Shown one piece after another: positions 1 to 11,645 of a stretch of DNA of 64,000 nucleotides (position 1 is its first letter; each line of letters starts with the position of its first letter). Both the position numbers and the translations under genes were made by a program. Below the pieces are notes generated by a model. That model saw nothing but the letters and a program-made list of their open reading frames with translations. It was not told the origin of the DNA and ran no database searches. The stretch comes from Epiperipatus broadwayi (lineage: Eukaryota > Onychophora > Udeonychophora > Euonychophora > Peripatidae): positions 2,976,001 to 3,040,000 of the forward strand of contig JAQFVV010006310.1 of the NCBI GenBank assembly GCA_028023455.1. The letters are read 5' to 3'.

Positions 1-1979
1 TCAGCCAACTTTCATATGGAATAAGGGTTGTTGTTTCACATCTTTGTTATGGAGGGGAATGTTTGATAGGTATATATCAGGAACACTAACAGCTATTGAA
101 AAAAACTACATTCAACTTGATAAGGAACTTTTGCCATAGTCTTTGTTATTAAAAAATTTCATCAGTATATGTTTGGACATGAAATTTAAAATTTACATGG
201 ACCATCATCCATTCTTAGGAATTTTTAGAAAACATCCAACCATGCAATATAGTGTATGATTTATTGGATTAATCTAATAGCTGCTTATGACTATGAACTC
301 ATCTTTAAGCTGGATAGAGGCATTAGCCATGCAGATGCTTAATTGTTTACCAGATACATACTAGTTTGAACATAGGTTTGTTGCTAAGATAAATTATATA
401 GATTTTTTTTGAAATCTAAAGTGCTGAATAGTTCAATAGTTGCCAAATGGACTAAAAATGACCCAGGCACAAGACATTAGAGAAATAGATAAAATATGAA
501 TGGCCTAAAAATCAGCCTAATTATGTAATAAGATTGGTTTGGAATATACACAAAATCTTGTCAACATGAAATGATTACAAACTTATGGTTCATATTATCC
601 TCAAATCAGTAGAAGGTCAAAAACAAGTGCTTGGATTCTTTCATAATGGTCATCCTGGAGTAGTCAGGATGAATACCTTAACGAGATCATCTGTTGTGTC
701 CTTATGTGAGCTAAGAAATTGAGCAAACATTGAGGCATTGGACAGAATACCAATTTACCATAAATTAGCCTCCTGAAAGTTTGAAATATGGGCAAATACT
801 ACATCTAGACATGCTGATCCTGTAAATGGCTACATCTTTTTGATCGCCATAGATTTGTATTCCAATTGGATAAAATACAAATTTGTAAAACAATATCAGT
901 GCAGATGGTATTATAAGAGCATTAAAGGAAATTTTCACAATTTATGGATACCTTGAAATTATTGTACTGGATGATTTTGCATCACAACAGTTTAAATTTT
1001 TTTGTTTGACAAGGAGATACATCAAATTAGAGCATTAAAGAAAATATTCACCTTTCATGAATACCTTGAAACTATTATGACTGATAGTGGAACAGGTTTT
1101 ACATCATAACAGTTTATTAAAGTTTTTTGTTTTTCATGAATACCTTGAAACTATTATGACTGATAGTGGAACAGGTTTTACATCATAACAGTTTATTAAA
1201 GTTTTTTGTTTGACATGGAAATACATCATCTTAACATTTCTGTATCACTCTGAATCAAATGGTCTAGCTGAAAAGACATTTCAACAACAGAATGTTAAAT
1301 AAAAGTACATACAAAGATATCTATTGAACATTAATAAATGCTATGTTTTTCCAGTATTTTATATCTTGTATATTAACAAAGAAGCCCTTGGTGGAAATGG
1401 TAATGCTGCAAAATTTCCACATGCATGTGTCAGTGTTATTACCATATATAAATATAATCGGAGAAGACTTTATAGACCATGAAAATTTTAAAGTCAGAGA
1501 ATTAGTACAGATATGGAACATTTTTAAGAAAAAAATTGTTTCCGGTAATAACATTAAAAGTATTGTGTAGACAAGTGAGGTTAATTCAATTGAATAATGG
1601 AAAGTGATTAAAAGGGCACATTAACCATTTATAGACTCGCCAAATGGAGTTATCCGGATAAGAGAATGACAAAGTAAAATCAGTGAGTGACAAAAGGAAA
1701 ACTTTTGTTAAAGAAGTATGTAACAGATTTTCAATTGCCCAAAATGATGAAATACCCACAGAAAACCAGTCTAAGATAATAGACCTAGCTGTAGCTGACA
1801 ATCAAATAAATGGTATCTGTGAAGGGTTTGTTATTTTCTAAAAAATATAAACAAGAAAAAAAAAAACTGAATAAGTTAAATCACTGCCAAGATAGTTAAG
1901 AGTACATAGAAAACCCATGAGACCAGAAGACTACATATTGAGTAATAGATTATTTCCTAGAGTGAGGGATTGGGAGGAC
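1..1979 (+). pseudogene. Ty3/gypsy pol relic (RNase H, integrase)
   Basis: Decayed 3' half of a Ty3/gypsy polyprotein, readable in three frames with many stops. About 60-350 resembles the RNase H tail (EKNYIQLDKE, KFKIYMDHHPFLGIF). About 630-700 carries the integrase zinc-finger signature HNGHPGVVRMNTL. About 820-1290 is the DDE integrase core (GYIFLIAIDLYSNWI, IMTDSGTGFTS, YHSESNGLAEK). About 1560-1960 matches the usual linker and tail. A 79-bp stretch of the core is tandemly repeated. The 5' part, including reverse transcriptase, lies outside the window. It is surely inactive. It lies in the upstream intron of the DENND1-like gene. Confidence 0.82.
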
Positions 1980-2295
1980 TGTTTGTGCATTTATGTGTTA
2001 TATATTGTAAACAAAGTTTACTAGTATAATAATTATTATGGAATACTCTAGAAAACTTATCTATGTCTCACACATATTTGAATGCCATCAATATTAACAT
2101 ATGCTAATGAGGGTAGATTTGTGCAGGGTCAAAATAGTATAAAAAATCTTGCAGAGATCTGCAGTGTGTATATGGCCTTCAATCAGTAAGTTTATTCTGG
2201 GCTATCCTTAGTCCGGTGGCAGCAAGCCAAGTATAGAATTGTCATATGTGGTAGTTGTACATATTTTGTTTATAAGAAACCAATAAATCATTACA
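1980..2295 (+). mobile_element. 3' LTR of the Ty3/gypsy element
   Basis: A purine-rich tract (GAGGGATTGGGAGGAC, ending 1979) lies directly downstream of the pol relic, as a polypurine tract should. It is followed by a segment starting TGTTTGTGC and ending ATTACA, so with TG...CA ends. Inside are a TATA-like box (TATAAAAAA, about 2138) and an AATAAA signal (about 2282) near the end. The matching 5' LTR is outside the window, so the right boundary is inferred. Confidence 0.65.
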
Positions 2296-2439
2296 AGTAA
2301 ACAATGAATAGTTAAATTTGTAGTGCATGTGAAGAAATAAATCATCAAACCATAAGTTTATTATTGACTGTAGAGATTACAAAATAATTTATAATAATAT
2401 TAAATAGTGCTATCACACTTATAACGTTAAGCCGTATAA

Positions 2440-2940
2440 TTAATATCAATTAGTCAATTAAAATGGCTGAGTGCTTTCGAAAAAATGTATTTGTCATAAT
2501 CATAGCCAGTTATGACTCATTTGTTGGAATCATTCTATATGTATAATATGCAAACTCTATGCAAATGAGTCAATTAGCCCATCTTTTTGATATAGCAAAA
2601 CATTCTTTTTTACGATTAATGGCAGAGTCTTCTGCTATGAAGTAAGCCTCCTTTACCTTACGCTTAACATCATGCCTCTCAGTACAAACCAATTTTGCAT
2701 ATGTGGGTTCGAACTCGTCTCCTGATTCTTTTTGATGTTGTGCAAAAATTGAAGTCCATTCTGGGTTTAGTATGTGACTTATTATATCTAACTTATGCTG
2801 TGACAACCTTGTAGCTATGGTGGCTCTGGTTTCACTATAGTATGAAGCTTTGCATCCATTGTGAGGGCATGCCACTTTATACACGGCCTGGGAGCTCTGA
2901 TCAGAAGCTATGGTGTCTTTTATGTTGTTGATAAGCCTAT
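2440..2940 (-). pseudogene. Penelope-like element 3' relic (GIY-YIG)
   Basis: The C-terminal end of a Penelope-like retroelement protein, open at 2570-2884 with an in-frame extension to about 2935. It reads VYKVACPHNGCKASYYSETRA, a degraded GIY-YIG nuclease start (Tyr-rich strands around a CP..GC pair). It ends KVKEAYFI...INRKKE..ISKRW, the same ending as the PLE copy at 11831. Downstream (2440-2530) is a conserved 3' motif (CTATGATTATGA...TCGAAAGC) also found after that copy. The reverse transcriptase part is absent. Confidence 0.75.
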
Positions 2941-3119
2941 TTATAAGAACTATTAATTCTTTTATTTATATATGTTTTTCTTTTGGAAAGTGAATAAATT
3001 TGTTTGTTACGTTTAATTTGTGTGGAGTTTTATTTAATAAAACTTTTTGATACTATCTGGCTGGTATTATTAAAATATTTCTAGGAATACAGCACATTGT
3101 TAGGAATACAGCACATTGT

Positions 3120-5190
3120 TAGGGTAAAATCTTTAACATTCATTAAATTTTTATTAATAAGATGAAGATATTTAGGGGCAAATTCAGAGAATGGCATATT
3201 GAAATCTTCTATAAATATTAATGTACAGTAGGAGTTTTGAGAATTACATTTGAGAGATTATTTGATAAGTAAGGTGTGATAATGTTTATGTTAGGGACGA
3301 GGTGATGGAAAGATGAGATGATATGAAGGGCACTGTATGGTGGATTATAATTCCTCCCCTTGCTGCAAATATATTGGAGAGGGAGAGCTATAGATAACTA
3401 AATTCTCCAAGATATTTTTGAGAATCTATCTTGCTGTTGTTTGAGTATTTAGTTCCTGAGAAGAAACAAATGTGAGGAGAATATTGAGTGATTCAATTGT
3501 TAATTGTAAAAAGGCACTGTGAAGAATTGATGTCTCTTACATTAACCTCTGTGATGTTAACAAGTTTTTTTAAATCTTAGGTCAGGTAGAGGGATATATT
3601 GAGCAATAAATATAGAAAGTTTGATAAAGTATGTGTGGTTTGATGCCTATTTTGTAGTTTCTTTTTGAGATGCATGTAAAATGGCTTTAGTGGACTTATA
3701 TTAATAATGAAGTTGTTAAAATTTGCTTTATTAAAGTCCACTTCGATAAAACTAATACTAATGTTAAGAGGTAAGAGTTTAACTATTTATTTTTAAGGTT
3801 CATTGTTGATTGGATTCAAATATTGTTCCTCATAGTTGATAGCTAGATTTCAGTTTTTAAATTAGAGATCACTAGTTGGTTTTGAGGTCTATTGGAACAT
3901 TTAAGGATCTCTTTGCCATAAAGAAATTTAATTGTTCTGGAGATATGGCTGACATATTACTTAGTATTTGCTTAGTTAAGTATTTATCATTGATTGTGTT
4001 AGGATTCATGTTTTTTGAGGTGGTAATTGAGCCTTGTAATTTTTTTTTGGTTTAGAGGAGAGAACTGTAGATCTAATTTTAAGTGTTGTTGTTAGCATTT
4101 ATGTTTCTAAGTTAGTGTTTTGATTGGGGATGGTGAGTTTTGTTGTCTTTATTTTTCTTTTTTTTTTAGGAGTTTTTTCATTTTTTGAAACAGTTTGGAA
4201 CAGTAATTTTCATCAAATGGAAATCCAATTTTCATCAAATGGAAATCCAATTGTCATCTGTGAGTTTAAATCGTCATTTATTCAGTTTATTTGTTTGTTT
4301 TGTGTTCAGGATTTGCAGATATGATGGTGTTGTCAGGGGTGTTCTTTGTTGTTTCAGAGATATTATTTGTATTTTTTTCAGTGGTTAATTGTGATTTTAG
4401 GTCTGTAACTTCAGTTGATTTAGAGGTGGGTCAAGAGACCTTTGATTTGTTTGTTGCAGTGCATAATTGTCCCATTTATACATTTTTTGAGCATTTTTTA
4501 ATCCATTGAGTTTGCAAAATCTCCCAGAACAATCTTTAGTGAGAAGGTTTCTGTCTTTGCAGAGGAAGCATTGTTGGGGGGTGCCTTTAGATGAATTATT
4601 AAATTAGTCACTGACATGAAGTTTGGAATGTATGTTGAAGCAATATTTTTATTTAGGGTAATATTAAATAGTCCTATATTTGTTAATCCAAGCAAAACAA
4701 CTTTCTCCCTGGTATATATCAAGAATTGGGTATGGTTCCGTATTTTCCTATCAGTGATTGGAGATCTACTTCAGTAAAGTCCATTTGACAGCTTTTTATT
4801 TGTCCTGTTAATGATATAGTCTATCTAGATTAATATAGCATTAAGATAATACTTTTTTTAAAAAAAAGTTCATTTTGATTAAATTGTGAAAGGAGTTTGC
4901 TATTAACTGAAAGGAGACCCTTTGATTCCTCTGGGTATGGTTCCATATTTTCCTATCAGTGATTGGAGATCTACTTCAGTAAAGTCCATTTGACAGCTTT
5001 TTATTTGTCCTGTTAATGATATAGTCTATCTAGATTAATATAGCATTAAGATAATACTTTTTTTTAAAAAAGTTCATTTTGATTAAATTGTGAAAGGAGT
5101 TTGCTATTAACTGAAAGGAGACCCTTTGATTCCTCTTGGAGGCCTTAAAGGAACTGAGCAGGGCAAATTCCTAATGTACACTCCATACGT
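3120..5190 (-). pseudogene. decayed Tx1/L1-like LINE copy
   Basis: On the - strand, about 4500-4722 reads YTREKVVLLGLTNIGLFNIT and KGTPQQCFLCKDRN, a worn ORF1 with a CX2CX4(N for H)X4C knuckle. It parallels the better ORF1 at 14994-15725 (QCFICQERSHLVKAC). Around 3150-3220 it reads CGDFNMPFSEFAPKYL, an APE endonuclease fragment (GDFN). So ORF1 and endonuclease occur in the expected order for a - strand LINE, with reverse transcriptase missing. Short tandem duplications interrupt it: 19 bp at 3082, 22 bp at 4207 and 205 bp at 4728. Boundaries are approximate. Confidence 0.6.
4728..5137. repeat. 205-bp direct tandem duplication
   Basis: The segment from GGGTATGGTTCC to TTTGATTCCTCT occurs twice head to tail (about 4728-4932 and 4933-5137). 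Only a few bases differ, mainly G/A in the first line and the lengths of T and A runs. It lies inside the decayed LINE ORF1. Near-identity implies it is much younger than the element's decay. Confidence 0.9.
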
Positions 5191-5539
5191 TCTTGTCGTT
5201 GCAGCTGTTATTACTATGTGATTATTCATATAGTATATGAACATGGATGGGCTGCTCACCAACATGCATTAGCCAGCGTGGTGAGTTTATTGGCTTTTTA
5301 CCTCTGAGTTTAAGATCAAGAAACACCATGGTCTTTCTTCTCAGTGCCTGATAAGGCAGAATGAATGTTTGTGTAAATGATAAATATTTTTCCAATACAT
5401 ATATACAATTATGACACACAAAAATAAAGCATGGCCCTTATTCCCAGGAGGCTGTAAAGTCACCAACCAAGGCAGCGGTTGGTGGCCGAAGGCGGAGGGT
5501 GCTAAGAATCCCCTGATTGTGGACCCAGGCTGCCATTTG

Positions 5540-6914
5540 ATGACGACTTTTTATTTAGGTACTTACAACTGCAGATCACTTTCAAGTGAAGGAAGATTGC
5601 AAGAATTAGAAGAAGAATTGTCTTATATTAAATGGGACATTATTGGACTTTGTGAAGAAAAGGTGAAGAAACAATTGATTTAAAAAGTGGACATATACTC
5701 TATTATAAAGGCACACATATTGGAAATACAAGTGGAGTAGGATTCATTATAAATAAAAAATGGAAGAACAATATTGTGGAGATTGATGGTGTATCGGACA
5801 GAGTGCAAGATTAGTTATACAACTTAATATCGGACAGAGTGCAAGATTAGTTATACAACTTAATAGCAGATACCAAATGCAGATAATTCAGGTTTATGCC
5901 CCAACAAGTTCTCATAGTGATGAAGTAGTAGAAGATTTTTATATGGATGTACAAAAGACTTTTGATCAGAGTAAACATTTTAAAATTGTTATGGGAGACT
6001 TTAATGCTAGAATTGGTAGACAAATGAAAGATGAAATTGCTGTAGGTAATTTTGGTTATGGTAATAGAAATGAGAGAGGACATAGACTTGTGGAGTTTGC
6101 AGAAAAAGAAAAACTTTATATTATGAATTCATTTTTTGAGAAAAATGTTAAAAGGAAATGGACATGGAAGCATCCAAATGAAGGTACAGCAGAATTGGAT
6201 TATATTTTGACTAACAGGAAATACATATTTCAAGATTGTAATGTTCTTAATAAATTTAACACAGGAAGTGATCATCGATTAGTAAGGTGTAAGTTACATG
6301 TTAATGTAAAACTAGAGAGACAAAAATTATTGAGAAAAACAATATTTACAGTTGATATTCCTAATCTTCAGAAACATTCTAATGAATTTAAATTAGAACT
6401 TACAAATAGGTTTCAAGTGTTAGGAAATTTTGAACATGATTCAGATTTGAATGAAATTAATATGAAAATAACTGATACACTTTTAAAAACTGCAACAAAG
6501 ATAGCTGGTAGAAAAAAGCAGCAATTGACTAATAAAATTTCTACTGAGACTAGAGAATTTATGAAGAAAAGAAGGAATATGAAGATATACAAAAATGATG
6601 TATTAAAAAGAATTGAATATTTCGAATTTTGTAAAATGGTACTGAAAAGAGTTGAAAATGATATAAGAAAGTATAACTGTGAAATAGCAAGGAAAGCTAT
6701 AGAAGAAAATAAAAGTCTCAAAAATGTTAAACAACATTTTGGTATTGGTAGGAAATTTATATCTGCAATAAGAAAAAAAGATGGAATTATTACTAAAAAG
6801 AGAGATGACATCATGAAATTGGTAGAAGATTTTTATCAAGAATTATATAGTAATAAAGAACAAGTACCTCCTATATCTATTACATCTTCCGAATTGCCCA
6901 GAAATTTTAAATGA
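5540..6914 (+). pseudogene. APE-type endonuclease of the RTE-like LINE
   Basis: Begins around TFYLGTYNCRSLS (5540), the usual start of an APE endonuclease (TxN.R.L). Reading shifts frame near 5660: the first frame ends KKQLI-stop at 5683, while the next frame continues GEETIDLKSGHILYYKG. A second lesion lies in the 36-bp duplication at 5792. The main open part starts at 5877 and reads QIIQVYAPTSSHSDE, GDFNARIG (Mg-binding D/N, about 5994) and GSDHRLVR (catalytic SDH, about 6267). The tail is a lysine-rich linker. A one-base frame change near 6895 separates it from the reverse transcriptase. Confidence 0.85.
5792..5863. repeat. 36-bp tandem duplication in the endonuclease
   Basis: Two identical copies of a 36-bp unit starting TATCGGACAGAGTGC (5792-5827 and 5828-5863). 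The length equals 12 codons, so the duplication itself keeps frame. A one-base loss beside it does not. Confidence 0.9.
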
Positions 6915-8394
6915 AGAAGTGAGACATGCAATTAAATGTATGAAGAAAGGAAAGGCTCCAGGAAATGATGGAATTATAATTGATATATTAAAAGAAGGAG
7001 GTGAAGAAATAGAAACAATTTTCGCAAAGTTATATACCAAATGTCTAAACGATAAAGATGTACTGGAAGATTGGAATAATGCTGTAATAATATTAATATT
7101 TAAAAAAGGTGATAAAGAAGATATTAGAAATTACAGACCTATCAGCCTTTTATCAGTTTTATATAAAATTTTTACCAAGATAATTACAACTCGTCTACAG
7201 AGAACTTTGGATTTCCACCAACCAAGAGAACAAGCTGGATTTAAAAGTGGTTTTAGTACAATAGATCATATCCAGGTATTGAGAGAAGTCATAGAAAGGA
7301 CAAATGAATATGAGTTGTCATTATGTTTTGGATTTGTAGATTATGAAAAGGCATTCGATTCTATACACATTTCTTCAGTGATTAAAGCATTGGATCATCA
7401 AGGTATAGATCCAGGATATTGCCATATTTTAAAGAATATTTATAAAAATGCAACAGCAACAATTAGATTACATAATGATACTGGAAAAATCAACATTGAG
7501 AAAGGTGTAAGGCAAGGTGACTCCATATCTCCAAAACTTTTTACAGCCATGCTGCAAGAAGTATTTTGTGGATTAAAATGGGAAACTAAAGGAATGAAAG
7601 TAAATGGAGAGTATTTAAGTCATTTAGATTTTGCAGATGATGTAGTTGTTTTTGCAAATAATGCTTCAGAGCTGCAGGAAATGTTGCAGGAGTTAGCAGA
7701 TGAAAGTAGAGAAGTAGGACTAAAGATAAATGTTAAAAAGACTAAAGTAATGTTTAATCGATTTGCTCAAAATATGAAAATAAAGATTGATTATGAAGAA
7801 TTAGAAGAAGTTAACAGTTACAAATACCTAGGTCAGATTATTAATATAGATGGAAACATAATGGAGGAAATTAATCATAGAATTAAACTTGGTTGGGGTG
7901 CTTTTGGTAGAAATAACTTGATACTAAAAGGAAATATGTCTATGTGTTTGAAAAGGATGGTTTTTAACAAATGTGTTTTACCAGTTCTTACTTATGGATC
8001 TGAGACTTGGACACTTAATAGAAGAGCAATACAGAGACTTCAGACCACTCAAAGGAGTATAGAGAGATGTATGTTGGGAGTAACAAGAAGAGATCGAAAA
8101 CGCAAGGTATGGGTAAGACAACAAACAGGTGTTACTGACCTTATTGAAAAAATTAAAAGATTGAAATTGAGTTGGGCTGGACATATTGCTAGAAGAAATG
8201 ATAATTGATGGACAATTGAAATTTTAAACTGGATTCCAAGAGATTGTAAAAAACCCAGAAAGAGACCACATGTGAGATGGATGGATGAAATAAGAAAATG
8301 TGCAGGGGTGTTGTGGAAAAGAGAAGCTAAAGATCGGAGAAGATGGATTAAACTTGGAGAGACCTTCATCCTGCAGTGGATTGATAATGGTTGA
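6895..8394 (+). pseudogene. reverse transcriptase of the RTE-like LINE
   Basis: Open from 6919 to a TGA at 8206-8208. The true reading starts slightly earlier (PEILNEEVRHAIK, about 6897) before the frameshift. Motifs in order are KGKAPGNDGI, KKGDKEDIRNYRPISL, REQAGFKSGFST, FVDYEKAFDS (catalytic Asp), GVRQGDSISPKLF, HLDFADDVVVFAN (catalytic FADD) and YKYLGQIIN. The C-terminal region includes SWAGHIARR. After the TGA the same frame stays open for 61 more codons (IPRDCKKPRKRP, RWMDEIRK) to a TGA at 8392. So 8206 looks like a single nonsense mutation. All catalytic aspartates remain. Confidence 0.88.
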
Positions 8395-8415
8395 TGATGA
8401 TGAAGATGATGATTA

Positions 8416-10010
8416 TTGAGGTAACCAAGAATCATATAAATCAGGCTCCATAATATTTTCTCCATTAAGAAATCGTAGAACTCTTCTGTGGAAAGTTTAG
8501 TGCAGTGTAATGGTGGCAGTATTTTACTACTGCCGAATTTTTTAAAAGATTTACAAATTGGCAGTGGGATAGTCTAATTGATTTTTTTCAATGTGTTCAT
8601 TACATTATTCTATAATGATTTCGGGTTGGCACTTTGATGAATGGATTATTTGGTATTCCGACTATGTTAGGAATATTTGGAAATATTTTTGTATGACCAA
8701 TCTGTTTTTTTTTTTCTGCTCCAGTGTTTTCTTTTAATGATTTAGTCATGAATAATTTTTATTAGAAATGTATAAACTGAGATTAAAATAAAGTGGGTGT
8801 ATTGTTAATATAGATAATTTTTATTCTCAGCAAATTCAGTTATAGGAGAGATTGTATATGTTTTTGTTTTAATTTATTTATCATTATTAATGCAGATATT
8901 AGTTTGGAAAATAGGGAAATTTTTAACAAACAGTAAAAGCATTATTTTTAAAAGAACTAATTTTGGTTGTAATTGAGGAAAACTTTTTATATACATTATC
9001 TTTATTAATTATATTTGAAGATTGATCACCATCATGGCAGATTTTAATGACACATTAAAACCGTTAGAAGAAAAAGTATTTTTATACAAGCTTTAAAAAA
9101 AATAATTAAAGCTTACCTGGGAAAGTTTAAGTTGTTTTTTCTATCGGTGATAGTATATTGTTGTGATATATTGTAGAAATAGCTTTTTATAAAAAGAATT
9201 GAGGGTGATTATGTACAAACAACTTAATAATTGTTCAATAAATTAATACAATTTAATCTATATGTCAAACAGACAAATAACAAATGCAAATTTAGCATGA
9301 AATGGTGGAATCATATTTTTTCAATATCTTTATTCATGATTCAAGATTATGTGGTAGAATTGAAATTTTTAAGTATATATAAAAAATATAATACACAGAG
9401 AGAAGAAGACATAAGTTTGATTATTGATACAATGTGTTTATGTTTAATTGAAAAAACTGATACATTAATTTTTAACTGTTGTTTAAAATTTATATTCAGG
9501 TTTGTAATAATCATTAATATATTTACGTGAAGCAGATATTGTCAAAGATGTGGTTGCAGGGAATTGAACAAGTGTAGCCCAAATAGCAGGAATCATTATA
9601 TTGATAAATACTGAACAAAGATGAAGATATATATAAGGGATTTTGAGCTAGATCAAGTGATAAGTGCTGCTTTAGCATCAAATATGTCTTGGAGGTCGTT
9701 CATCTCTTTCATATTTTTTTTTCATGTGTTCAAGTTTGTATGGTGAAGTTGACATTTTAGAAAGGAGAAATAAATTAGATAACGATACGATGTATATTAA
9801 CAATATATTAATCTTTAACTAAGTTTAACATTTATATCTGCTATGAATATCTATCCTAGCCAAATAAATGATTAGTAATAATCATAGATACATTTATTTA
9901 AAGTAAATCATTTCAAATTTGACGCTTATAGCTCAAGTCGTAGTAATTTCAATGTAATTCTCCAAACTTGAATAAATTACTGTTGAAACAAAATGAGACA
10001 ACTCTTATTG
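8416..10010. other. AT-rich intronic sequence, no gene
   Basis: No coding motif, TIR or RNA fold recognised. It has long T runs and short AT-rich open frames without protein-like composition. Confidence 0.6.
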
Positions 10011-10027
10011 AAGCACTCATTCTTTCT
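10011..10027. repeat. target-site duplication, 3' side of LINE
   Basis: AAGCACTCATTCTTTCT, identical to 18132-18148. It borders the LINE poly(A) tail (T run on +). Confidence 0.9.
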
Positions 10028-10085
10028 TTTTTTTTATTTGTGTCAGGTAGCTACATTTGATAATTATAATAGTTTCATATAGAAG

Positions 10086-11645
10086 TTAAAGTTTTGCAAC
10101 CAATCTGTGTGGTATTGTCATAACATTTACTGCAGTAGTCTGAGATGTCGTCTCATCATCACAAATGATAATCTGTGCCCATGTGTCTACAAAGAGATGC
10201 TCTGGCACAAGGAGTCGATCTCTGTTCTTCATGCTTGTTATTATTGTTTTAAAAGTTCTCCAAGGATCATTTTGTCCTTGTCTGAAGGTATGCTGGCACC
10301 TGGTGATCCATAAGGCATGTAGTAGGCATGCTGCTAGCCTGATAGTTGCATAGTTTCGTTCTTTAATTGCCCGATCAATTGACAGGACATTGCCACAGCC
10401 AGAGGAAATGCGATAATTTTGTTTCTAGTGCAGCTCAGGTATGAGCAGGCATAGAAGATGTGCTCCAGTGTTTCTTCATGCATATTACAGAGTTTACACA
10501 TGGGGCTTAATTGATGAAACCCTCTTTGCATCACCAAAAAGTGACTGGTGGGCAAGGAGGACAAGTTAAACTTGATTATAAAATCGACCAGCTTTGGTCC
10601 TATCCACCAGTGTCTTGACTTCCTGAGCATTTGTTTTACAGACAATCTTAATCGGGTAGATAATGAGTTTTGATTTAGGAAAAGGATTTTGTACACTTCC
10701 CAATATGTTTGCTTAGCTTTCTCTAATTGCTCGGAAACTGAAAATAGAGTCCCCAGTTGTTTTTGTAGTTCTTTGACCAATTTACTGGGTATGGGTGGTA
10801 GTGTATCTGTGGGCTCCACAGTGTCTTCACTCTGATCCATTTCTTTTTTATTGTGGATTTTTCTGAGCACTGAAAGAGCTCTTTGAACAAAAAACACCTT
10901 GATGGCATGGAGATCAAGTCCATTCAGGTCACATGGTCTCTGCATCTTGGCCAGACTGATGCATACAGTTTTTCTCTTCCACATCATCTTGGTGCAGGCT
11001 GAATTTATAGCATCCTGAAAACCCTTGGTCGGTTTGAAGATGGGCAGGCAGTAGTTTATACGTGGAAACACCATCATATTTAACAATGCCATTTTGCCTG
11101 GGAGTGAGAGGGAGATCATTGAGAGAGAGTTTGTTACCTTCTTGGTTTTGTCCAAAAGATCCTGCTGGATAGCCTTCCTCATCGCTGTTTTGGAGAGAGC
11201 AATTGGGAACCCAAGGAATTTCTGTGGATTTCCTGTATATCTTGATGGTACTGTAACACCCCTACTGATTTTCCAAACAACAGATTTGTCTGGGTTGACG
11301 GCCAAATTGAATCTGCCAGAAAATCTGTCCAGCAGTTGGTATAGCCTTGGCAGGTATTTCTCAGAAGGGAGGAAAATGGTAACGTCATCCACATATGAAA
11401 TGTGGTGGAGTTCCTCCTTTAGTGCTGGCACAAAGACTCCTGGTAGTTCTTTTTCCACATCTTCTAGTAGGGGATTCAGGTAGGTAATGAAACAAAGGGT
11501 GCTTAGTGGGGACCCTAGGGGATTGATAGATGTGGTCTGAAACCAGGGGCCAGTGAGCCATCAAGTAATGTGTGAATTGAGCTGTTTAGCAACAAGTTAG
11601 CAATGATTTTAACATAGACAATAGGTACTCCATAGTGCATTAATA
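10086..11645 (-). pseudogene. LINE reverse transcriptase, C-terminal half
   Basis: The part of the LINE RT downstream of the nested Penelope-like insertion. It begins LLMHYGVPIVYVKIIANLL (about 11640). After a frame change it reads INPLGSPLSTLCF and then, open from 11458 to 10334, HISYVDDVTIF (catalytic YVDD), NPDKSVVWK and QKFLGFPIAL. The usual LINE C-terminal knuckle CKLCNMHEETLEHIFYAC follows. The frame ends at 10334, but a different frame continues AACLLHALWITRCQHTFRQ to a stop at 10086, so a late frameshift is likely. The short 3' UTR and AATAAA plus poly(A) follow at about 10085-10028. Confidence 0.85.

Larger units (their letters stand above)
5400..8415 (+). mobile_element. RTE-like LINE, near full length, inactive
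   Basis: A non-LTR retrotransposon with an APE endonuclease, then reverse transcriptase, then a short 3' end made of TGATGA/GATGAT units (8390-8415) rather than poly(A). Such short simple-repeat tails are typical of the RTE clade. The protein resembles the endonuclease/RT proteins often named 'craniofacial development protein 2-like' in mollusc annotations. The possible 5' region reaches back to about 5190. A decayed 3' copy of the same family is at 42620-43130. I could not define target-site duplications. Clade assignment is an inference. Confidence 0.8.

Noticed and set aside
5877-6083. - strand open frames opposite the RTE-like LINE
   Set aside because: They are mirror images of the real + strand endonuclease and RT, with no protein-family motifs.
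9231-9530. 99-codon open frame on +
   Set aside because: AT-rich, dominated by I/F/N/K, no domain, no splice or conservation signal. Chance length in AT-rich DNA.
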